From Homarus americanus (taxonomy: Eukaryota > Arthropoda > Malacostraca > Decapoda > Nephropidae): a stretch of DNA of 64,000 nucleotides. The number at the start of each line of letters is the position of its first letter. The stretch's first letter is position 1. Of the stretch, positions 1-9,150 are shown in pieces. A program made the translations under genes and the position numbers. The stretch is taken from assembly GCF_018991925.1 (NCBI RefSeq), contig NW_024756914.1, positions 10,322,488 through 10,386,487 on the forward strand. Reading direction: 5' to 3'. Below the pieces are notes generated by a model that made no database searches, had not been told where the DNA came from, and worked only from the letters and a program-made list of their open reading frames with translations.

Positions 1-349
1 TATGGGTGTGATTTTTCAGCAAAAAGATGGTCAAAATTACCGGGGGAGGGGAGGAGGGAGCTCTCCATAGTCGTACTAGTTTGAGCCCCATATAGCCTGA
101 CTTGGGGGGGGGGGGAGACTCTTATTACTGTTACTGTAATTGTAAGCATGCTAAAAAACAAAACAAAATAAATATGTACTGATGTAAAATTTACATATTA
201 AACTAACCACAAGACAATGCTTGTTTAAGATACATTAACATAAATTATGTGTGTAGCTACATATCAATGCAACAACTTTGGGAGATGTACATACTGATTA
301 AAAAGATAATAATATTTCTAATTGATGGAGGATGTTGCTACAGTATGTA

Positions 350-945
350 TCAATGTTGATACTTGAGGAGTTGGCACAACCATGTCCTCTACCATCTCAT
401 CTCTGTCTGGGTTATCTGGAAAATGAAACTCAATATTGTACTGAATGACCCTATCGATCTCTACTGTAACTAACATGGATCATGAACCTCTTCTGTCACT
501 CACTTAATTTTTATAATTGACTGCAACAGAATGCATAGAGAACTCTTTGGTTGCATAATGAACCAATACAAAATTTGCTGGGACTAGTTTTTGCATTGGC
601 TCAACACAGTAGACTCAGGCTGTGATATGATGGCCAGAAGGTTTAACTGATCTGCACTGTTGAATGGCTTAAAGTTGTGCCACATCTCTACATACTGGGT
701 GTTTATATCATCAGCAGACACATTCAGCAACTCTATTTTATGTCATTTGCTTTACCTCATCATTAAAGTTCCTTACTGACCTTACTGTACAGTGACCTCC
801 CAAAACATGTCTGTAGATGTTCCATTTCAGTAGAGCACCAATTCCATCATGAGGGCCTTTGCCATGGTAGCTCTCATGAAAATTCCCTTCAGCAGCAGTT
901 GTGTACAGTATACTCGTATGTTTGTAAAACGATAGAGCTACCATA
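350..945 (-). pseudogene. Decayed coding remnant of an unnamed arthropod repeat-associated protein
   Basis: Read on the minus strand from 944 to 738, an open stretch contains the block ESYHGKGPHDGIGALLKW. Further on, after frame changes, come FVLVHYATKEFSMHSVAV (about 570-515) and IEFHFPDNPDRDEMVEDM (about 440-385). Blocks of this type (an S/G-HGKG-x-DGxGG-like motif, then a VLV-x-Y segment near the C-terminus) are, as I recall, common in hypothetical proteins of arthropod and cnidarian genomes that often sit in repeats; that recollection is the only family evidence. The blocks keep their expected order, but stops and at least one frameshift separate them, so this is a pseudogene. Function unknown. 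It lies downstream of gw on the same strand and may be inside a gw intron, since the 3' gw exons were not found. Confidence 0.45.
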
Positions 946-2351
946 GAACACCTGTTGTTGAAGTGGGCTGATGGTTCAACAGTGATACAGGTGTAAAGTG
1001 AATATCTGAAGAATTCAAATAGTAGAAATAGGCATTATTAAACACCTGAACCTCAAGACTGGATTGTGACACTATTTGATACTACTGCCAAAGCCTGTGA
1101 TTTCTTGTCTAAAGCCGAGTGATAAATGTTGTCAGTACCATGCCTCACTTTGTACGTGTAACGTGCGTGAAGGGTATTGTGGCATACCAAAGTCACAGAA
1201 AATATCACAGGGCTACAGTAGTAAGGTACTAGGATACCTATTTATAAGACAAAGTTATGTTCAGTTTCTCTAATTCATAAGCCGTGTATGGTAAAAATGT
1301 TGACAAAGCGTCACAAACGTTACTCCCAAATTACTTAGTGACACTTCAAGGTCATGTCCAAGTTTGATCACACAATATAAGTAAAAATTTTCGGTGACAA
1401 TTACAACTTATTTAGAAGTCTTTCCAATAAAATCTAATGTACTGTAAATATACCAAACAAATAAATATTTTGACAAATGATGATAAGGAAATCACTAATT
1501 TAAGCATGAAATTTTCTTTGGTGAGTTACATATTTCATGCCACACTCACCCTAGACAGTTTCAAAACGTTTTCTTTGCAGAATCATAAAATTCAATGTTT
1601 TAGCTTTAAAATTCTGAATAATATATATCAATTCTGAGTTTAGTTCTAAAGGTTGACGACATTTCCATAGAATGATCCTGTACAGTATTATTGTGATGCT
1701 GGCGCCGCCGCATCGCTCCAAAACAATAACAAACACTGGCAAAGTATGTGTGCGTGTATATATATATATATCATTTATATTGTATTCAATAACTAACTCA
1801 CTTTACTCATCTTACTGTTATTTCACAGGCATATACAGTAACCCTTCACAATACCATAATAGCTCATACATGAACTAACAAGTTTGACTGTGCAGAGTAA
1901 AGTGTCACTTGTTGTACAAACAGCTATAGTGCCAATGAAGATCAATTTGGTCTTGGGGTCATTCTCATCATTCACCCAAGAATAACATGCAACCATTTCT
2001 CAACTGTGATTGGATGACAATATCTGCTAAACACAGTACTGTACAGCTGTAATGATCATTCCTCAACTACACATGCACTTACAGTACTAGCCTGCCTACA
2101 AGAAAGAACCACCAATGAGTAAACCTGGGTTCACAGTTAGTAGTTATTGTCCCATTATTTACAGGTGCCGGTCATTATCAACAAATCCAAGTTAATGGAG
2201 CGAGCTTCCAAACATAATGCAAGTGACATCCACACACACCTACATACTACTCGACAGACCTGAGAAAAACTGCAGAGCCGAGAGATGCTGGGGTCTCGGC
2301 CTCAGCTAGTCCGAGTGGTAATACTTTCCCTCACACAGCAAAACATCTTAC
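946..2351. other. Non-coding stretch 3' of the last visible gw exon
   Basis: No coding pattern, repeat array or RNA gene is recognisable here. It is AT-rich with a short TA run near 1757. Given the splice donor at 2351/2350, it is most simply the beginning of a gw intron; the next gw exon was searched for on the minus strand and not seen. Confidence 0.5.
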
Positions 2352-2556
2352 CTTATTTTGGTGTCCCCAGCCTTGAAGTTCCATGTCCGATTCACCCCAA
2401 CCAACTGGAGCACCAGGGCCCCCTGTTGGGGTTTTCGGTTTTGTGCCCCATGATGGTGATGTAATTTGTGGTTCACCCCATCCACCTGATTTTGGCTCCT
2501 CCCCCCACATGCCACTACCCGTATCGTGAGGGGGGTCACTCCAGCTGCCATTTCTC
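2352..2556 (-). CDS. gw: gawky/GW182, third visible coding exon (GW-rich)
   Basis: This is a 205-nt internal exon. The acceptor (pyrimidine-poor ...AAACTTCAG) ends at 2557 and the donor AAG|GTAAGA starts at 2351. The preceding exon leaves two bases of a codon (CC); the first base here completes it as Pro, and 68 further codons follow, so the phase is exact. The peptide, about residues 801-869 of the joined protein, begins RNGSWSDPPHD and carries repeated Trp-Gly pairs (GMWGEEP, GGWGEP, SWGTKP, VGWGES, QGWGHQ). GW/WG repeats in the N-terminal half of GW182 proteins insert into Trp-binding pockets of Argonaute; that is family knowledge, and the repeats are seen directly. The exon ends in phase 0 at Lys, and the following exon is outside the visible sequence. 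Confidence 0.85.
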
Positions 2557-2669
2557 CTGAAGTTTAATAAAATCATTTTAGTCATTTCTAAATAAATTCA
2601 AAAGGATGATAGGGACTTTACCTTAAGTATATCAAATCTCTAAACTACGACGGGTCACAATTCACTTAC
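2557..2669 (-). other. gw intron, 113 bp
   Basis: Short intron between the two large GW-rich exons. On the minus strand it starts GTAAGTGAATT directly after ...CAACACCC and ends ...TTAAACTTCAG. Both ends are canonical and the flanking phases agree (2 nt before, 1 nt after). Confidence 0.85.
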
Positions 2670-4978
2670 GGGTGTTGTCCCCACATTCGCTGATCTGGCT
2701 TAATTCCCGCAGGAACTGGCGGTCCCTGCATACGTCCCTGCTGTGGCCCGGGTATGCCTGGCCTACCCATCATGTTGGGAGTAGGCATATCCTTCCACCG
2801 AGACACATTGGCTTGTTGCTGTGGATTGCCCCACACAGCTGTACCATCATCCCGTCGTTGTGAGGGCGGTGAAGGTTCCTCCCAACCACTTGGTCCACTT
2901 GGTCCACCTGGCTTCATGTCTTTAGGACCATTCCATTGTGCTGGACCTCCTGGGCCACCGGGAGGAACACCGTGAGTAAGGCCACCGTGGGGGCCACTAT
3001 GAGGTCCACCATGAGGTCCATTGTGAGGGCCACCATGAGGTCCACTGTGGGGTGCACCATGAGGTCCACCATGTGGGCCGTTGTGTGGTCCACCATGAGG
3101 ACCATTGTGAGAGCCAGGGTGAGGACCTGTATGTGGACCTGAGTGAGGGCCACTATGTGGACCACCATGTGGACCACTGTGGGGGCCAGGGTGAGGGCCT
3201 GTGTGTGGACCAGTGTGTCCAACATGAGGTCCTGGTTTGTGAGGGCCCCCAGGTCCCCATTCACTGGGAGGATTTTCAATACCAGATCTCTGTGGCCCAT
3301 GTTCTCCCCACCCAGCACCACCACTTCCTCCTCCTCCACCACTGCCACCGCCGCCTCCGCTCCAATCAATATTTTTCTTTGGAGGTGCACCACCAGCCCA
3401 CATATTAGGAGGATTAGGTGTGTTGGCTCCCCACTGAGGATTATTGGGTGGAACACCAGTCCAAACATTAGAGGAATCTGTTGCATCGTCATCCTCTCCC
3501 CATGTACCACCATAATTAGTGGCCGGTGTATGACCCCAAGGAGCCTGCTGAGCTTTGGGAGGGGCTGCCCCACCATTCCTTAAATTGTTTTCCCAGAGGT
3601 CACATCCGTTGTTGACATTAAGCTTAAAATGGGGTGCACTTGAATCTTTACCAGGTTCTGGTGATCCTGGAAGGTCCCACGAGGTATCCTGGTTCACATT
3701 TTCTCCACCCCATCCTTCACTGCTGAGCAATGCTTCCCTGATACTCTGCAGTTGCTGCTCCATGTGACGTTTTTGAGCATCCCCCGACCCACTACCAGCT
3801 GGAAGACCTTTCCCTGCAGCTTGTGCCCAAGTGTTATTACTACTGCCTCCTTGTCCGCTGGTACCCTGCTGAGTTTGCTGCTGACTGACTCCTGTTGGTC
3901 CCTGCTGCCCTACAGTTCCTCCAGTCTGTGTGTTCTGCTGGCCTGCTGGAGAACTGGGCTGCTGGGCAGGGCCACTAGTTTGCTGTGCTGGCTTGAGGTT
4001 ACCTCCCTGGGCAGGTGATGTGTTGGGGGCCCCTCCACCCCGACTGGGACCTCCACCCCACTGGCTCTGTGAACCGGACTGGTTGGCACCAGAGCTACCC
4101 CACCCAGCCGTTTGGGGGGCTGATCCACCCCACCCATTGGCTGCACTCTCCCCCCCGCCTATGAGACCCAAGCCACGTGGAATGCCCCACTTATTAACTT
4201 TAATAAAGCCATGGGGGAAGGAAGCAAAACCAAATTTTCCAGGCTTGCCTGCAGCCTGGAATTTTGATGAAGTAGGAAATGAAGCGTATTGGTTGCAGGT
4301 TGCACTTATTTGGAGTAAGCTGGCTATAGCCTGCTTTGTCTCCTGGTTAAAGCTAGGGTTGCTACCCTGGAGTTGGCTATTGGCATTATTGTTGGCCATT
4401 GAGCCAGGAATGTTGAGACTGGCCTGTGCAGGTGTGTGTGCTGCAGCTGGTGATGGCTGCTGGGTTGGCTGAGAGGTGTTGTGCAGCGCATGTGTGGTAC
4501 AGGAAGCCACAGCCCCACCTACACAACAATGGCTTGATGCTGCTCTTACTGTCACAACACCTTGCTGGCCAGAGGGGGTCACAGGTGTTTCCCCAGGGGA
4601 CCCCCCCAGCCCAGGGGACCCAGGGGCAGTGGTCGAGGACGGACGGCTGGGCCCCGAGGTGCCCTTGGGCTCCTCATCTCCACTGCCGACGCAAGCATCG
4701 ACAACGGAGATGTGACCACGTAACGGCGTGGAGCTGAATATCACAGACAAAGATTCAACAGGTTGGCAAGGCAAGTATGGGTCAGCTCCAGCCCCATCCG
4801 CCTCACCATCTGTAACTGGGGACTCACGGCCAGCTGCTGATACTGGCGTGCTGCTTATTTCATTAGCTGCCACATTGGCAGTGTCATCAGCACTTAAAAT
4901 GCTCTGGCTGCTGCTACTTTTGTGGTCCACATCCCTTTCACTTTGTGCTTCACACACCATGCCAAAGGTCTCCACATC
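2670..4978 (-). CDS. gw: gawky/GW182 (TNRC6 family), main GW-repeat exon
   Basis: This large internal exon encodes residues 32-800 of the joined product. GW182 proteins bridge Argonaute-miRNA complexes to PABP and the deadenylases CCR4-NOT/PAN2-PAN3 in cytoplasmic P bodies. Seen here, in order: a Ser/Thr/Pro-rich acidic leader; [20 protein letters not shown] (about 243-262); WG/GW repeats from about 312; Q/G/T-rich linker; [20 protein letters not shown] (about 443-462), [11 protein letters not shown] and [18 protein letters not shown], all blocks I recognise from arthropod gawky; a glycine run; a GPH tract (about 609-697); and [13 protein letters not shown] with an adjacent AVWG (about 728-748). 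The acceptor TTCCTTGACAG precedes GATGTGGAG, so a start at the first internal GTG or ATG is not needed; reading enters in phase 0 from the 9-kb exon. The donor is CACCC|GTAAGT. No frameshifts or stops were seen. GC content is far above the surroundings. Confidence 0.93.
2981..3247 (-). repeat. In-frame 9-bp coding repeat giving a Gly-Pro-His tract in gw
   Basis: About 89 codons read as imperfect GPH triplets ([15 protein letters not shown] and similar), with a histidine at nearly every third position. The 9- to 12-nt units differ by synonymous and Gly/Ser/Asn/Thr changes, so the array is not a recent slippage product, and its length stays divisible by three. Confidence 0.9.
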
Positions 4979-5691
4979 CTGTCAAGGAAGAAGACAAAAT
5001 AAAATTTTGTAAAATTATATAATATACAGTACGGTATTGTAAAAATCACACATTCACCAATTACTTAGAAAAATACAGCAGCTTATCTTGTGTCAACTAT
5101 ACTGCACTTGTAAACCAACCAACCTGTGTCATGACAAACAAAAATTATTTTAGTTTGAATAGATCTTTATGCAGTATAGTTTTTAAATCTTTCAAGGAGA
5201 AAAAAAGTCAATACACATTTGTTTACCAATGTTACTGGCCAAGTAAATAATATACAGTACAGGTTTTACAGATAGAGGGTGTGAGCTTTTTAATGATACA
5301 GTACTCCATATACTACAGTACTGTATACAACAGTTTACAGTTAACATGGACAAAAACCATCATACAATACAAGAAATAGTGTTGGTGTTCAGCAGCAGCT
5401 TGGACAATGGATACACTAGGTCCAACTGCTGAGAGAGTAAAAATCAAGATCCAGTCAGCTGGTCATTGGTGCAACAGGACTAACGAGTCACTAAACTCTG
5501 AAGATGAACCCAACAAAACACCAACAACAGACTAGTGAACAATGTACTCAACAAGCCCAATACAGGATATATAAAAAATTCATTTATAAATACATTCACA
5601 TGTCTTTTGGCATTAACCATTTGATGGCTGCCATTTTCCTATCAGACTGAAATGCATTTAAAATAAGAGGCCAGCAGTGAAACAAGGTACA

Positions 5692-6049
5692 GTACGCCCG
5701 GATAATTCGTGGATTTTTATTTCGCGGTTCTCTATTATTTACAGGTGACACCCTGGAGGTACCCAAGAATGTCTAAGGGTAGTTTTAAACTTGCCGGCAT
5801 TTTCGCTGCCGGGACAGAGAGACATTTGTTCTGGAGAAAGTAACTTCTTTTACCTGTATTGTATGTATGTATGTATGTATGTATGTGTGTCTACACAAAC
5901 ACACATACATACAATACAGGTAAAAGAAATAATTGTCCTAAGGGCAATGAAGGGAATATAAATTACTTTGTACACAAACGTTATTCACGGATTTTGTGAT
6001 TCGCGGCCATTATCAGCACCTAACCCCCGCAAATTTGAAGGGCATGTTG
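5692..6049. mobile_element. Degenerate inverted-repeat element with central foldback
   Basis: Begins about GTACGCCCGGATAATTCG and ends about GAAGGGCATGTTGTAC, with internal CGCGG words at both sides as in the other pogo-like elements of this window. A second, partial copy of its right half is at 23124-23225 (shared CACAAACG/CACACGAG, ATTCGC, CACCTAACCCCCGC/CCTAAACCCCGCC, AGGGCATG). The termini are only weakly inverted, so the exact ends are uncertain. Confidence 0.4.
5846..5928. repeat. Long hairpin: TTCTTTTACCTGTATTGTAT arms
   Basis: The left arm starts at 5846; the right arm ends at 5928 with the exact complement (ATACAATACAGGTAAAAGAA). Perfect pairing covers at least 26 bp, then continues imperfectly through GTAT/ATAC tetranucleotides to a short loop near 5891-5895. 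Confidence 0.85.
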
Positions 6050-7568
6050 TACCTAGTGTCAACGTGCTCCAAAATGTTATTTTTTTGCAGCTTTGTTTTC
6101 TCCACAGCCTTCCTCTATCTGGAGAGACACAAAGATATTCGAGGCTAATATCCTTAAGCCTCAGAGTGTGCCGCCACTGTCACAAGGTACCGTCCTCTCC
6201 TCCACATGACTTGGAGGAACACATTGCCTGTTGAATGGTTTTTTCCTGTTTATTGTTTCTATTATTTTTCTTCTCCCTTTTATTTCTCTTTCCCATTATT
6301 GGAACAAGGTTTAGGACCAAAACCAATGTGTTTTAGGCACAAACTGAACAACTTCAATATCATGTTACTTAACAAAGCCCTTAATAAATTATAAAATCAT
6401 GCCTGTTGATTAAATTTAACACTGAAACATAAAACTTGATACAGCTTCATTTAGTGGGGTGGGGTCTCTTGGTGATGGTAGAGGTAGTCACCTCTATGCT
6501 TGGATGTCACACAAATACAGACAGATAAAGAGAGAGAGAGAGAGAGCACTTAACTTGTACCAAACAAAGTGCATCTGGGGGCCACAACAGCCACCCCAGC
6601 TGACTCTCAGGCCCCACCTAGCATGCAATTTGAATTGTCAATCTGAATAACAATTGGGTAAGCAAATCCTGTAGGGGTATGGGGGCTCTTTATCTTGTGT
6701 CCTGGTAACAGGAACCTTCCAAAAACTGGCCAAGTTCTGGAAAAAATTATTTAAAAAGAACTCCCAAGTAATTCCCAGGTCGAGCGGACACATTTCCAAC
6801 CATACCCCACGTGTGACTTGTATATTTTTTTTTTCAACTTGTAATTTTGGGTAGATATTCATTTTCTTTTCTTTTTTACTCTTTTACATGCACACACAAT
6901 TCTACAAACAGAAAGTGGCTATATAATGTTTTAAGCATCTATGAGGGAGTCTCCACCATGAACCTATGTGGTGAGTGTATGGAGGTCAGATTAAGAGCAC
7001 CTTAGTGAAAGAGTCGGTGGAGACTGTGACACTTGTATACTTTGCCTTTTTTATGCCTTCATTGTTGTTGGAAATTTGAACCGCTTCCCTTGACGATAGT
7101 ATTAATAAACTGTGAACCACTATTGTGCCGAGATCTTTCCGATGCAGTACATTTCATTTCTCGGGTCAAAAGTTTGTGCCAGAAAATCCTCCTCTTGCAG
7201 GAATTTATTTTCCACAGCAACGACGGGTGACTATAATAATATAACCCTTAGCCGTAAAGTATAGTGGGATGTAAACCTCAAATGTCATAACAATAAACCA
7301 AAATTTGAGGATTAATTGTATGTAAAGCGTGTGGGGTGTGGCGGGGTTCAAGGTCAACAGTCTCTGACCAAAGGCAAACAAACTTGTGGAAGCTGGCACA
7401 AGGATGCCACCTTTACCAATTTGAAATCAGTACTATAGTTTTGTACTCAAATTTTCCCAATCCACCTCTGTTTAGTACAGAAAATAAAGGTTATTGAAAC
7501 AATTTACTGTAAAATTATTATGAACTACTGTATATTAATCTTTATTTGGATTTTCTCTTAGATGATAA

Positions 7569-8165
7569 TTGGATACGACAACAACAGCTAAGTGTACCAA
7601 CTCTTTCAGTCCTTTGATAGACGAATTGGACGTTAGCATAGTCAGGGACAAGGCTGACATGGCAGGTACGAAAACCTTAATTGTTGGCGATTCCCAGGTA
7701 CGGTACCTGGATAGAGCTTTTTGTGGTAAAAATAAAAATAGGATGAGGGTGTGTTTGCCAGGAGCTGGGGTGGGGGATATAGTTGACAGGATGGACAATA
7801 TCTTGTCTGGTAATGGGAACAAACCCATTATCTGCCTCAGTGCAGGAGGCAATGATATTGGCCGGTGTAGGAGTGAGGAGCTCCTAGATAAGTTCAAGGC
7901 AGCTATTGACCGTATTAGGGTGAACGGAGAGATCACTATCATATGTGGTGTCCTGCCTAGAAGGAGAGTTGGCAATGAATGGTTGTCAAGGGCAGTTGGT
8001 GTCAACGGCCATCTTGACAGTTATTGTTATCAGTCCCATTCATTGACAACTGGGACAACTTTTACGGCAGAAGGGACCTTTATGCTCGGGATGGGGTACA
8101 ACTGTTGAGGGGTGGCAACCCTGCCTGGCTCCCTCGAGAGAGCAGTTCAAAGATGTCGAAGTCTT
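7569..8165 (+). pseudogene. CR1-like LINE ORF1 esterase (SGNH) domain fragment
   Basis: The open frame from 7569 to 8108 encodes LIVGDSQVRYLDRAFC, then RVCLPGAGVGDIVDRMD, then ICLSAGGNDIGR and VLPRRRVGNEWLSRA. GDS (nucleophile Ser) and GGND are blocks I and III of SGNH/GDSL esterases, a domain known in ORF1p of CR1-type LINEs. Near 8035-8045 the frame shifts; the expected continuation FIDNWDNFYGRRDLYARDGV lies in another frame, and where the family has an Asp-x-x-His block this copy has DGVQL, so the catalytic His is replaced by Gln. The reading frame breaks and the His loss mark a dead copy. It lies antisense inside the gw intron. A host SGNH hydrolase exon is the alternative, but the short GDSQ-start form and the frameshift argue for a LINE. 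Confidence 0.65.
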
Positions 8166-8474
8166 TAAACTGCTAGAGGAACATGGGAGCACCAGGGTGG
8201 AGGAGACTGCAGTGGGAGCGGATAAACAAAGTTAAAGGTTATAGTGAGTTATTAATTCCCGAGTCTTTGTAAGTGTTGTACAATATACTACACCTAATAT
8301 TTTGGGCTCATGGAGTGGCAAGTTTGCCACACTCTTGGTCACAGTCTGTAAACTAGACAATTCTTACCATACATATTCTTTTTTTCTCATTAAAAAGGAT
8401 TTTTTTTTTAATGGGGATTAACCCACCCGAGCACAGGTCACTGACCCACATCAGGGCCCGGGGGGTGAAAATGT

Positions 8475-8529
8475 AGTAATAATGATAATAATAATAACAA
8501 TAACAATAACAACAATAATAATAATGATG

Positions 8530-8571
<42 letters not shown>
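8475..8571. repeat. (AAT)n microsatellite with AAC/GAT interruptions
   Basis: About 95 bp of AAT units, purer at the right end. Similar AAT runs at 59351 and 63006 adjoin or lie near LINE fragments. Confidence 0.9.
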
Positions 8572-8572
<1 letters not shown>

Positions 8573-9027
8573 AGCATAGAACCATAAAGAAATAAAAAAT
8601 GAAAAAGATCAATAGTGAGAAACAATATATGTATGTTGTGTTGTCAATAGTAAGAGAAACAATTGAGACCCTGCAGTTGTGTGTAAATGAGGCAGAAAGT
8701 CAGATCATCAACCTGGGACTTGGTCACATATGGCAGCAGGGTCTACAACACATTATGCTTCCAATATCTTCCCAGTACCTCCCTGTTTGATAGCTGCCTA
8801 GTGCCTGCATGTATAATATTAAAGTTGGGACATCACTCCTGTATACTGACAAAGAATAACCAAATATCCCAACCGTGCAATCCTAGAGAAGAGTAACTGA
8901 GGCTCACTTGGTGGTTCTGAAAGTTACTAACAAGTCTGAACACAACAAAACAAGGCACAGCTACACCTGTCATGGTGAACTTGCAGGGAGATGGTCCATA
9001 ATAATATACATGTTTTGACCAACTTAC

Positions 9028-9120
9028 TGTAGAGGTATCAGGCACTTTGTTGGTAGGAAACTCAGGATTTGGCAAGTTTGTGACCGCGTCGGCCTGGTGT
9101 GCTTCACAGTGGCTGTCCAT
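9028..9120 (-). CDS. gw: gawky/GW182, N-terminal coding exon
   Basis: The exon runs from an acceptor at 9151/9152 (ATTTTTCTAG) to a strong donor, ACA|GTAAGT, at 9027. The first ATG is at 9120 and gives 31 codons, MDSHCEAHQADAVTNLPNPE... ending VPDTST. The exon ends in phase 0 and the next acceptor (4979) opens in phase 0 with DVETFGMV, so the join is exact. The 30 nt between the acceptor and the ATG are open in the same frame, so an earlier start in an upstream exon cannot be excluded. Because the exon has an acceptor, at least one upstream exon must exist. I do not recognise this 31-residue leader from other gawky proteins; support comes from splice signals and phase. Confidence 0.65.
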
Positions 9121-9150
9121 CCTGGTGCACAACTCACCACCTACACAACA

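Larger units (their letters stand above)
4979..9027 (-). other. gw intron, about 4.05 kb, with mobile element remnants
   Basis: Minus-strand GTAAGTTGG at 9027 to TTGACAG at 4979. It contains a foldback element (5692-6049), a LINE ORF1 fragment in the opposite orientation (7569-8165) and an AAT microsatellite. The rest is AT-rich with many ACAGTAC words and nothing coding. Confidence 0.8.

Noticed and set aside
2914..3576. 220-codon minus-strand frame and several + strand frames over the gw exon
   Set aside because: Shadows of the GC-rich gw coding frame; they show shifted versions of the GPH repeat.
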